5,335 nucleotides of DNA from JBBQWS01 sp038210415 (lineage in GTDB: Bacteria > Actinomycetota > Actinomycetes > Prado026), in NCBI GenBank assembly GCA_038210415.1, contig JBBQWS010000092.1:1-5335 (forward strand), given 5' to 3'. This document shows, in pieces, positions 1 through 5,335 of this stretch. Under the pieces are notes generated by a model. It saw only the letters and a program-made list of their open reading frames with translations. It was not told the origin of the DNA and did no database searches. The position numbers and the translations under genes were made by a program. Position 1 is the stretch's first letter. Every line of letters begins with the position of its first letter.

Positions 1-18
1 CCCCACCGACAGAAACCG

Positions 19-942
19 TTACCCCACAACAGGTTCCACCACTGGGTCAGGGTCGTGCTCGGCCAACCAACCGTCCACCAGTTCCATGTACGCGTCGCGC
101 TCTTCCCACATCGGCAGGTGCGAGGACTTCTCGAAGATGACCAGCCGGCTGTCTGCGATCTGCTCGACGAGCGGAGTTTGTAGCTCGGGTGCGGCTTCGT
201 CGTAGCGACCGCAGATGACCAGAGTCGGTGCGGTGATCCGGTGCAGCCGGTCTGTCGCGTGCCAGTCCTTGATGCTGCCGATGACGTGGAACTCCGAAGG
301 TCCGTTCATCGTGTGGTAGACCGTCGGGTCAGAGTCGATCGCCGCGAACGTGGCCGTGACCTCGGGCGGCATGCGCGGCAGCCGGCACACGTGTCGGGCG
401 TAGAAGACCTCGCAGGCATTGACGTACTCCGGATCGGACGTCGTGCCGGCAGCCTCGTGCCGACGCAACGTCGCCTCGACCTCCGGGGGAAGTTGCGCAC
501 GCCAGCGGTTCGCTGCGTCGACGAAGTCGGGGAAGGATGCAGCCGTGTTCGACAGCACCAGCGACCGCATTCCTGCCGGTGCCGTGAGGGCATGCTCCTG
601 GGCAAGGAAGCCGCCCCACGACTGGCCCAAGACGTGGTACCGGTCACCGATTGCGAGATGGGCCACGAGCGCAGCGAGCTCCCTGACGAACAGGTCTACG
701 GTCCAGAAGTCGGCCCCCCGGTCCGGGAAGTGGGTCGAACGGCCGTTGCCGAGCTGGTCGTAGAAGACGACCGCGCGACCGTCCCGGGCGAGATCGACCA
801 ATGAGAGCAGGTACTCGTGGGTCCCCCCGGGCCCCCCGTGCAGCACCACCAGCGGCGCCGGAGCGTCGTCGGCCGCGGGAAGCTCTCCCTCGACCGCGTA
901 CCAGGTCTGACCGTCCTCGAAAGGCAGGAATCCCTCGCGCAT
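19..942 (-). CDS. Proline-iminopeptidase-family alpha/beta hydrolase (peptidase S33 type)
   Basis: Complete 307-residue cytoplasmic serine hydrolase with no signal peptide. Visible motifs: HGGPGG at residues 35-40 (oxyanion region), YDQLGNGRS at 61-69, the nucleophile elbow GQSWGG at 106-111 with Ser108 as nucleophile, the acid Asp248 in GRYDE, and the base His275 in KSSHLPMWE. The cap region carries MNGPSEF (212-218), characteristic of this family; its Glu217 may bind the substrate amino terminus, by analogy with tricorn-associated factor F1. The family releases N-terminal proline or other residues from short peptides, and some members act on amino-acid amides, so the substrate is not certain. 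The ATG at 940-942 is chosen because GAGGAG (plus 949-954) lies 6 bases upstream on the coding strand. The reading frame is open to 1050, but that longer form has no family match at its front and would run toward the lactonase start. It is transcribed divergently from the lactonase. Length is normal for the family. Confidence 0.93.
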   Translation of the reverse strand: MREGFLPFEDGQTWYAVEGELPAADDAPAPLVVLHGGPGGTHEYLLSLVDLARDGRAVVFYDQLGNGRSTHFPDRGADFWTVDLFVRELAALVAHLAIGDRYHVLGQSWGGFLAQEHALTAPAGMRSLVLSNTAASFPDFVDAANRWRAQLPPEVEATLRRHEAAGTTSDPEYVNACEVFYARHVCRLPRMPPEVTATFAAIDSDPTVYHTMNGPSEFHVIGSIKDWHATDRLHRITAPTLVICGRYDEAAPELQTPLVEQIADSRLVIFEKSSHLPMWEERDAYMELVDGWLAEHDPDPVVEPVVG

Positions 943-948
943 GGCTAG

Positions 949-954
949 CTCCTC
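949..954 (-). promoter_or_regulatory. Ribosome binding site of the hydrolase
   Basis: Reads GAGGAG on the minus strand, 6 bases before the ATG at 942. It decides the start in favour of 942 over the upstream in-frame ATG at 1050. Confidence 0.8.
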
Positions 955-982
955 GGTAACGTTCACGAAGGCGGGACGGGCC

Positions 983-995
983 GCTGGAGTCCAGC
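983..995. promoter_or_regulatory. Inverted repeat in divergent intergenic region, possible operator
   Basis: GCTGGA-G-TCCAGC is a perfect inverted repeat with 6-base arms around a single central base. It lies 40 bases from the hydrolase start (942) and 57 bases from the lactonase start (1053), close to the middle of the 110-base divergent region. No clear -35/-10 boxes could be made out on either strand, so a regulator-binding role is inferred from position and symmetry only. No adjacent regulator gene is in view. Confidence 0.35.
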
Positions 996-1040
996 ATGCC
1001 CGAGAGTCCGCCACCGGCCCTTCCAGGTGGCACGCGTCGA

Positions 1041-1047
1041 GAGGGGG
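1041..1047 (+). promoter_or_regulatory. Ribosome binding site of the SMP-30-type lactonase
   Basis: GAGGGGG lies 5 bases before the GTG at 1053. It supports this GTG over the upstream ATG at 996 and over the in-frame GTG at 1065, which would leave almost no spacing to its nearest purine run. Confidence 0.7.
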
Positions 1048-1052
1048 CACCG

Positions 1053-1949
1053 GTGGACCGGAGGGTGGCTGAGCTCTTCGTCGCCGGCGCGGGCGTGCTG
1101 ACCGAGTGCCCGGTCTGGGACGACCGGACCCAGCGGCTGCTCTGGACCGACATCTACGCCGGCACGCTCAACAGCTGCGACGCCCAGGGGGGCGACCGCC
1201 GTCAGCAGAAGGTCGGGCTCCCCCTCGGGTCGTTCGCGCCGCGGGAGAGTCATGGGTTCGTCCTCGCTCTTGAGACCGGGCTGGCCCTGAGCGGCGACGA
1301 CGCGTCCACCTGGACGGCTGTCGGCGAGCACCGCGCGCTACCCACCAAGGTTCGCTTCAACGACGGAGCGTGCGACCCGGCGGGCCGGTTCCTCGCCGGC
1401 ACCATGGGCCACCTAGAGGAGCCGCACGCCGGAGCCCTCTACCGGCTCGACCCTCCGGACCCGGCGGGGCATCTCGCCGCGCCGGTCGTCGCGATCGACG
1501 GGACCACCGTCAGCAACGGGATCGGGTGGTCACTGGACGGGCGCCGGGTCTACTACGTCGATTCTGCGGAACGACGCCTCGACGTCCTCGCCTACGACCT
1601 CGGCGCCGGGGTGCTGGCCGACCGGCGTCCGCTGGTCCGGTTCGGTCCTGACGACGGATACCCCGACGGGCTCGCCGTCGACGCCGAGGGGTGCGTCTGG
1701 CTCGCATTCTGGGACGGGGGGCGGGTCGCCCGGTACACCCCCGACGGCGAACTCGTCGGCGTCGTCGACGTACCGGTCGCGAGGGTGTCGAGCTGCGCGT
1801 TCGGCGGCCCTGACCTCACCGACCTGTTCATCACGACGGCCAGTTATCAGCTCACGAAGGCCGAACGCGAGGCAGAGCCATTGTGCGGCAGCATCTTCCG
1901 TTGCCGCCCGGGGGCGACCGGCTTACCGATTCGACGCTACGCCGGCTGA
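1053..1949 (+). CDS. SMP-30/gluconolactonase/LRE-family lactonase
   Basis: Complete 298-residue six-bladed beta-propeller enzyme, expected to hydrolyse a sugar lactone using one divalent metal ion. With the GTG at 1053 as start, the metal and substrate residues fall almost exactly where they do in human SMP-30 (Glu18, Asn103, Asn154, Asp204): here Glu18 in TECPVWD, Asn103 in RFNDG, Asn155 in SNGIGWS and Asp205 in YPDGLAVD. Other blade motifs are LLWTDIYAGTLN (29-40), FLAGTMG (113-119), VYYVDS (166-171) and a SSCAFGG / LFITTA pair near the C-terminus. No signal peptide is seen, so it is probably cytoplasmic. The sugar cannot be named: no sugar dehydrogenase, dehydratase or transporter is nearby. 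It is divergent from the hydrolase and convergent with the nuclease-like gene. The in-frame ATG at 996 would add 19 Pro/Gly/Arg-rich residues with no family counterpart. Confidence 0.93.
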   Translation: MDRRVAELFVAGAGVLTECPVWDDRTQRLLWTDIYAGTLNSCDAQGGDRRQQKVGLPLGSFAPRESHGFVLALETGLALSGDDASTWTAVGEHRALPTKVRFNDGACDPAGRFLAGTMGHLEEPHAGALYRLDPPDPAGHLAAPVVAIDGTTVSNGIGWSLDGRRVYYVDSAERRLDVLAYDLGAGVLADRRPLVRFGPDDGYPDGLAVDAEGCVWLAFWDGGRVARYTPDGELVGVVDVPVARVSSCAFGGPDLTDLFITTASYQLTKAEREAEPLCGSIFRCRPGATGLPIRRYAG

Positions 1950-1959
1950 TCGTCCGGGG

Positions 1960-2019
1960 CTACTCGTTCCGCCCGTACCCGAACAGATGCAAGCTCAACA
2001 CGTCCACCTCGCGACGGGG
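1960..2019 (-). other. Frameshifted C-terminal tail of the nuclease-like gene
   Basis: In the other minus-strand frame, coding-like sequence continues beyond the G run at 2016-2019. It reads RREVDVLSLHLFGYGRNE and ends at a TAG at 1960-1962. One extra base in the run (five C's instead of four on the coding strand) would join GDP directly to RREVDVL and give about 182 residues. The restored stop would sit 10 bases from the opposing lactonase stop (1949), a neat convergent junction. Either the gene carries a real one-base deletion or the run was miscounted in sequencing or assembly. Confidence 0.65.
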
Positions 2020-2507
2020 TCTCCGAAGAACGCGCCCAGACGCCGAGACACCCGGACAAACGGATGTTCTCGCGCGGCACCTGCCTCGTTCCAGTTCGCG
2101 TGCGGCACCACGAGGAACAGGTGATGAGCATTCACCGCGATGTGCGTCTTCCAAAGATCCTTCAGGTCATGGTTGTTCGTCGTCGTGCCCCCGCGCTCCA
2201 CCTCCGCGAGAACGCCGCGGCCCGGCGCCAGAGGAAAGAAGAAGTCGGGCCGCGCCGAGGTAACCAATCCGTCGATGGGCGTGAGGACCACCTCTTCGCG
2301 AAAGCCGAGCTGCTCGCGGAGAAGTGCCGACACGATCGCCTGCACCGCGCTGCTCTGCGCACGGTGGACGTGGACCTCGTCGATCTCCGCCGAGCTCGAC
2401 AACAGGTGGGTACGCAGATCGGCTGCGAGCGCATCAACGGCGACCAGCTCGTGGATCTCCTCTGGGGTCAGCGACTGCCGAACGAATCGTTCGTGGCTGA
2501 CCCCCAT
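1995..2507 (-). CDS. Conserved hypothetical protein, possible PD-(D/E)xK-like nuclease core, frameshifted at its C-terminus
   Basis: As it stands this encodes 170 residues. I do not recognise a named gene. The N-terminal half (1-75) looks helical. A core then follows: Pro87-Asp88 in a hydrophobic strand (RPDFFFPL), a turn, and VLAEVERGGTT with Glu102-x-Glu104, then Lys116 and Lys120 in HDLKDLWKTH and the strand HHLFLVVP. Asp, then E-x-E (or E-x-K) after about 14 residues, followed by a strand, is the layout of PD-(D/E)xK nuclease folds, some of which (such as BamHI) use E-x-E. The nuclease role is inference. The last few residues (VARWTC) look wrong: an out-of-frame tail continues to 1960. 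The ATG at 2507 is the only ATG, GTG or TTG after the upstream in-frame stop near 2562-2564. No good ribosome binding site precedes it; a short hairpin does. It is 51 bases downstream of the flavoenzyme gene and on the same strand. No methylase or defence partner is near. Confidence 0.7.
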   Translation of the reverse strand: MGVSHERFVRQSLTPEEIHELVAVDALAADLRTHLLSSSAEIDEVHVHRAQSSAVQAIVSALLREQLGFREEVVLTPIDGLVTSARPDFFFPLAPGRGVLAEVERGGTTTNNHDLKDLWKTHIAVNAHHLFLVVPHANWNEAGAAREHPFVRVSRRLGAFFGDPVARWTC

Positions 2508-2511
2508 CCGC

Positions 2512-2527
2512 GCAGCTTCACAGCTGC
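2512..2527 (-). promoter_or_regulatory. Short GNRA-loop hairpin at the start of the nuclease-like gene
   Basis: On the coding strand GCAGCT-GTGA-AGCTGC forms a perfect 6-base-pair stem closed by GUGA, which fits the GNRA tetraloop rule. It ends 4 bases before the ATG at 2507, occupying the place where a ribosome binding site would be expected. It could limit translation or act in RNA processing between this gene and the flavoenzyme gene. A chance occurrence is possible. Confidence 0.3.
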
Positions 2528-2558
2528 CGCCAGCAATAGCTAGTCGTCGGCGGAAGGG

Positions 2559-3917
2559 TCAGCTGACGAACAGCACTCCTGGGGCGAGCAGCCCCGTCGG
2601 GTCCCAGGCCCGCTTCAGCGCGCGCATCGCCTCGATATCGGCTGCCGAGCGGGTCAGCGGCAGCCAGTGCGCCTTGGCCCGGCCGATCCCGTGCTCCGCA
2701 CTGATGCTGCCGCCTCGCCCGGCGACGATCCGGAGAACCGCGTCCGTGATCAGCTCCGCGGGCAGCGACACGCCCACCACGTTCACGTGCAGGTTGCCTT
2801 CGGCCAGATGGCCGAACACGACCAGCACGGCCGCCGGCGCGAGCGATCGCACCGCGTGGGACACCTTGGCCACTGCGTCGTCGAGAGCGCCGAGTGGCAC
2901 CGAGACGTCGAGCTTCACCGGGGGGCCGAGCGAACCCGCCACCTCGGTGAGGCGCTCGCGGTACTCCCAGAGCCGCTTCCGGTCCGCCCGATCGGTCGCG
3001 AGGACCGCATCATCGCCCCCGAGCTCGGCCAGGGCCCCGAGCAGCTCGGCGGCCGGGTCGGTACTGCCTTCGCAGTCGAGCAGCACGTAGACCGGGGCGG
3101 CAGACGCCAGCGGCGGAGTACGGCCCAGGGTCGCGCACAGGAAGTCCATCGCCTCGCCGAGGACGACCTCGGCCGATCGCAGGCTGGGCAAGGAGCCAGC
3201 GAGCCGACGAACCACCTCCGCGGCCTCGCCGAGGCTGCCCAGCCCCACCATGGCCGTCGCACCGAACGGAAACCGCGGGACCAGACGCAGCCGCACGTCG
3301 GTCACGACCGCGAGCGTGCCCTCGCTGCCCGTGAGCAAGGCCACCAGGTCGTAGCCCGACGAGTCCTTCGACGGCCCGGCCAAACGGTTGATCACGTTGC
3401 CGTCGGCCAGGACGGCGCGAAGCCCCAGCACCTGCGCCTTCATCGTGCCGTGGCCGAGGACCCGGAGGCCACCGGCATTGGTCGCGACCATCCCTCCGAC
3501 GGTTGCGGTGTCACGGGAGGCCAGGTCGACGCCGACGTCCCACCCATGGCCCCGAGCAGCTCGCTGCACGACGGCAAGCGGTGTGCCCGCCCCGACAGTG
3601 ACCTCCCCGAGCGCGGAGGCCACCTCGCCGACCCGGTCCAGCCGCACCGTCGAAAGGACGATCTCGCCGCCTCCGGGCACGCCCCCGCCGGACAGACCGG
3701 TGTTGCCTCCCTGCACCACGACCGGAACTCCGTGCGCCGCGCCGACACCCAGAACGGCGACGACGTCGTCCAGGCCGGCGGGACGGACGACGGCCAGCGC
3801 GGAGCCCCAGCGCCTTCCGATCCAGTCGACCTCGTACGCCCCTCGGACGTCGGCATCGACGAGGACGTGCTCGCGGCCGACAGCGGCAACGAGAGCGCGC
3901 TCCAGTCCGTCACTCAT
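2559..3917 (-). CDS. FAD-linked oxidase/dehydrogenase of the GlcD / D-lactate / D-2-hydroxyglutarate dehydrogenase group
   Basis: Complete 452-residue flavoprotein of the VAO/PCMH fold. The N-terminal FAD-binding domain (about 35-215) shows VVQGGNTGLSGG at 67-78 for the FAD pyrophosphate, TVGGMVATNAGG at 139-150, LRVLGHGTMKAQVLGL at 151-166, the KDSSGYDL segment at 184-191 and LTGSEGTLAVVT at 195-206. The C-terminal substrate domain has His370 and His377 in GHLAEGNLH, Glu408-His409 in SAEHGIG and the closing DPTGLLAPG; in relatives these His and Glu residues bind a metal and the 2-hydroxyacid. The expected role is oxidation of a D-2-hydroxyacid such as glycolate, lactate or 2-hydroxyglutarate, with electrons passed to a quinone or flavoprotein; the substrate is not determined. 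No glcE or glcF partner or Fe-S domain is in view. The gene starts 9 bases after the lipoprotein stop without a clear ribosome binding site, suggesting coupled translation. An unusual detail is Ala-Glu where relatives commonly have Gly-Asp in HxGDGNLH. Confidence 0.92.
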   Translation of the reverse strand: MSDGLERALVAAVGREHVLVDADVRGAYEVDWIGRRWGSALAVVRPAGLDDVVAVLGVGAAHGVPVVVQGGNTGLSGGGVPGGGEIVLSTVRLDRVGEVASALGEVTVGAGTPLAVVQRAARGHGWDVGVDLASRDTATVGGMVATNAGGLRVLGHGTMKAQVLGLRAVLADGNVINRLAGPSKDSSGYDLVALLTGSEGTLAVVTDVRLRLVPRFPFGATAMVGLGSLGEAAEVVRRLAGSLPSLRSAEVVLGEAMDFLCATLGRTPPLASAAPVYVLLDCEGSTDPAAELLGALAELGGDDAVLATDRADRKRLWEYRERLTEVAGSLGPPVKLDVSVPLGALDDAVAKVSHAVRSLAPAAVLVVFGHLAEGNLHVNVVGVSLPAELITDAVLRIVAGRGGSISAEHGIGRAKAHWLPLTRSAADIEAMRALKRAWDPTGLLAPGVLFVS

Positions 3918-3926
3918 TTGCTGAGG

Positions 3927-4574
3927 CTAGACGAGGACCAGCACGGTGAGGACGGCGCGCCCGGAGGTCGTCACCATCGTCGCGGTCATCGGCGCCTTCT
4001 GCCGCAGCCCGATGGCCCAGTTGAGCACAGCCTCGAAGTCCCCGGTGACGACGGCCTCGGTGACGTTGCGACTCGCGCCGGTCACATGCTTGGGACCGGT
4101 GTAGGTCGGCACGACCGGGTTCACCATCATGTTGTAGCCCGAAGCGCCGCCGCACCGGACCGACAGGAACGCCTTGCCGGCGACGGGAACCGTCATCCCG
4201 GACGGGTCGGCGATGATCGGAGGCTCGACGTAGGCGATGTGGCAGGCCGGACGTCCGGACTTGAAGACGAACTCGACCCGGTCGGTCACGCCGCTGGAGT
4301 ACACCCGGACGGACACGAGCAGGGCCGCCAGCCCGGGCGTGGGGCCGTGAGCCGGTACGTCGACCGCGGTGTAGCCCATCCCGGGCGGCGCGCTCGCCGA
4401 GGGCGAGGGCGAGGGCGAAGTCGAGGGAGAGGTACCGGCCACCGAGGGAGACCGTGAGGGTGACCCGGCACTCCCGGATGTCGACGGGGCGGTCGAGCCG
4501 CCACCACAAGCCGCAAGCAGCAACGCCAGCCCGAGCCCAACTCCGGCCGAACCTGTCCTCCGCACGGTGATCAC
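3927..4574 (-). CDS. Lipoprotein with AMIN-like domain
   Basis: 215 residues. The N-terminus has Arg5-Arg6, a hydrophobic stretch (10-20) and the lipobox LLAAC with Cys23 as the lipidated residue, so the protein should be anchored on the outer face of the membrane. A flexible Gly/Ser/Pro/Thr linker (24-65) follows. The globular part (about 66-215) matches my recollection of actinobacterial AMIN-like domains: RVEFVFKSG (99-107), AYVEPPII (114-121), VPVAGKAFLSV (129-139), TYTGPKHV (157-164) and VVTGDFEAVLNWAIGL (175-190). Cys111 and Cys141 could pair outside the cell. AMIN-type domains are linked to cell-envelope binding, but the role of this group is unknown. The start is a GTG (4572-4574) with a weak, very close GAGG; the GTG three codons later (4563-4565) is an alternative and leaves the signal intact. 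It lies 71 bases after narI and 9 bases before the flavoenzyme gene. Confidence 0.85.
   Translation of the reverse strand: MITVRRTGSAGVGLGLALLLAACGGGSTAPSTSGSAGSPSRSPSVAGTSPSTSPSPSPSASAPPGMGYTAVDVPAHGPTPGLAALLVSVRVYSSGVTDRVEFVFKSGRPACHIAYVEPPIIADPSGMTVPVAGKAFLSVRCGGASGYNMMVNPVVPTYTGPKHVTGASRNVTEAVVTGDFEAVLNWAIGLRQKAPMTATMVTTSGRAVLTVLVLV
4398..4427. repeat. Hexanucleotide tandem repeat in the lipoprotein linker
   Basis: Five 6-base units read CGAGGG three times, CGAAGT once and CGAGGG once on the plus strand, encoding a run of alternating Ser and Pro/Thr in the linker behind the lipid anchor. The period is a multiple of three, so gain or loss of a unit would change linker length without breaking the frame. 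Confidence 0.75.
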
Positions 4575-4645
4575 CGCCTCAACCAGACTCTCGCGCCGAA
4601 CTCCTTCGCCTGCAAGGGAAGTTGGTCCCTACCGGGCCTTGGCCG
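4575..4645. other. narI-lipoprotein intergenic spacer
   Basis: 71 bases. The only structure noticed is a small inverted repeat, AGGGA (4615-4619) and TCCCT (4626-4630), with a 6-base loop and no T run, too weak to call a terminator. No clear promoter was found, so whether the lipoprotein gene is read from narI or from its own start is open. Confidence 0.4.
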
Positions 4646-5335
4646 TCACCGGACGCGCTCCCACCCTCGGCGCGGAGCTCGGCTGCCAAGGTTCGCATCG
4701 CGGCTGCGATAAACGACGTACGGCCTGGTCAGGTAGCCGAGCGGTGCGCTGAAGACATGCACGAGTCTGGTGAACGGCCACAGCGCGAAGAGCGTGAACG
4801 CGGCGAGCCCGTGCAGCTTGAAGCCGATCGGGGCAGCGGCCATGAGCTCGGGATGCAGCGAGAAGCTGAAGATCCCGCGGAACCAGAGGGAGACTCCCTC
4901 GCGGTAGTCGTAGTGCCCGAAGACGTTGGCCACCACGGTGTTCAGCAGGCCCAGCGCGATGACCGTCCCGAGCACCGCGTACATCGCCTTGTCCATCCTC
5001 GTCGTCGCCGAGAAGACGGGACCGACCGTGCGACGCCGGTAGATGAGGATCGTCATGCCCACCACGGTGCACACACCGGCGACCGAGCCGACGGTCACCG
5101 CGAGGAAGTGGTAGATCCCCTCGGAGACGCCGAACGCCTCAGTCCAGGACTTCGGCACCACCAGCCCCATGATGTGGCCACCCAGCACGAACAGGATCCC
5201 GAAGTGGAACAGCGGGCTGCCGAGGCGGAGCAGCCGGCTCTCGTACAGCTGGCTCGACCGGGTGGTCCAGCCGAACTTGTCGTAGCGGTAGCGCCACACG
5301 TGCCCGCCGATGAACAGCGCGATGCAGGCGTACGG
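4646..5335 (-). CDS. narI: Respiratory nitrate reductase gamma subunit (cytochrome b), 5' end outside the window
   Basis: 229 residues are visible; the first codons lie beyond 5335. NarI is the membrane diheme b subunit that takes electrons from quinol and passes them to NarH and then NarG for nitrate reduction. Visible residues begin PYACIALFIGGHVWRYRYDKFGW, the end of the first membrane helix and its following loop (first 20 only are helix-like). Further hydrophobic segments lie near 43-60, 77-99, 117-139 and 168-195. The four heme ligands are recognisable by spacing: His44 and His54 (10 apart, as E. coli His56/His66) and His175 and His193 (18 apart, as His187/His205). The offset suggests about a dozen residues are missing. 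The GTG at 5297-5299 is an internal valine codon in the first helix, not the start. The C-terminus ends in a basic tail (RAPRRGWERVR). narI usually closes narGHJI, so narJ, narH and narG are expected to the right of the window. Confidence 0.95.
   Translation of the reverse strand, partial: PYACIALFIGGHVWRYRYDKFGWTTRSSQLYESRLLRLGSPLFHFGILFVLGGHIMGLVVPKSWTEAFGVSEGIYHFLAVTVGSVAGVCTVVGMTILIYRRRTVGPVFSATTRMDKAMYAVLGTVIALGLLNTVVANVFGHYDYREGVSLWFRGIFSFSLHPELMAAAPIGFKLHGLAAFTLFALWPFTRLVHVFSAPLGYLTRPYVVYRSRDANLGSRAPRRGWERVR

Noticed and set aside
241..804. Plus-strand open frame inside the hydrolase
   Set aside because: It overlaps the complete hydrolase with all catalytic motifs and shows no domain of its own.
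943..1050. Longer hydrolase N-terminus from the ATG at 1050
   Set aside because: The ATG at 942 has a well-spaced GAGGAG, and the extra 36 residues resemble no part of the family.
1950..1959. Bidirectional terminator between the convergent lactonase and nuclease-like genes
   Set aside because: The gap is only ten bases and no stable hairpin was seen around it.
2064..2543. Plus-strand open frame opposite the nuclease-like gene
   Set aside because: The minus-strand product has alternating hydrophobic strands and a coherent core motif; the plus-strand product is highly charged and without pattern.
2558..2567. Perfect 10-base palindrome GTCAGCTGAC over the flavoenzyme stop codon
   Set aside because: Mostly coding sequence, no flanking extension and too short to distinguish from chance.
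2667..4457. Very long open frame on the plus strand, 596 codons, across the flavoenzyme and lipoprotein genes
   Set aside because: It is antisense to two genes with clear family motifs. Its product is rich in Arg, His, Asp and Gly with no recognisable domain, as expected of an opposite-strand shadow in GC-rich DNA.
4615..4630. Inverted repeat AGGGA/TCCCT downstream of narI as a terminator
   Set aside because: Only five base pairs, no T run on the coding strand and no GC-rich extension.
5297..5299. GTG as the start of narI
   Set aside because: The frame stays open to the window edge and upstream codons encode a plausible first-helix sequence (PYACIALFIGGH), so this is an internal valine.

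Overview
The window is GC-rich chromosomal DNA with strong third-position G/C preference in every convincing gene. An actinomycete origin is likely: the respiratory nitrate reductase gamma subunit, the AMIN-like lipoprotein with a Ser/Pro linker and the GlcD-like flavoenzyme all resemble actinobacterial versions. This is recognition from memory, and the genus cannot be told from the sequence alone. No rRNA, tRNA, CRISPR array, insertion sequence or phage gene is visible.

Layout from left to right: (1) 19-942, minus strand, a complete proline-iminopeptidase-type alpha/beta hydrolase. (2) 943-1052, a 110-base divergent intergenic region with a 13-base inverted repeat near its middle. (3) 1053-1949, plus strand, a complete SMP-30/gluconolactonase-type lactonase. 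(4) 1960-2507, minus strand, a small protein of unknown function with a possible PD-(D/E)xK-like nuclease core. It converges on the lactonase gene, and its last codons are cut off by what looks like a one-base frameshift in a G/C run. (5) 2559-3917, minus strand, an FAD-linked oxidase of the GlcD / D-lactate / D-2-hydroxyglutarate dehydrogenase group. (6) 3927-4574, minus strand, a lipoprotein with an AMIN-like domain, only 9 bases ahead of the oxidase gene. (7) 4646-5335, minus strand, narI with its 5' end outside the window.

The minus-strand genes from narI through the lipoprotein and flavoenzyme to the nuclease-like gene lie close together (gaps of 71, 9 and 51 bases) and could share transcripts. 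The tight spacing of lipoprotein and flavoenzyme is the only strong operon signal. narI is normally the last gene of narGHJI, so this window probably holds the end of a nitrate respiration operon followed by unrelated housekeeping and accessory metabolism. The hydrolase and lactonase form a separate divergent pair that may share a control region.

No new multi-gene system is evident. The points most worth a second look are the frameshifted nuclease-like gene, the small GNRA-loop hairpin just before its start codon, and the inverted repeat between the divergent enzymes.
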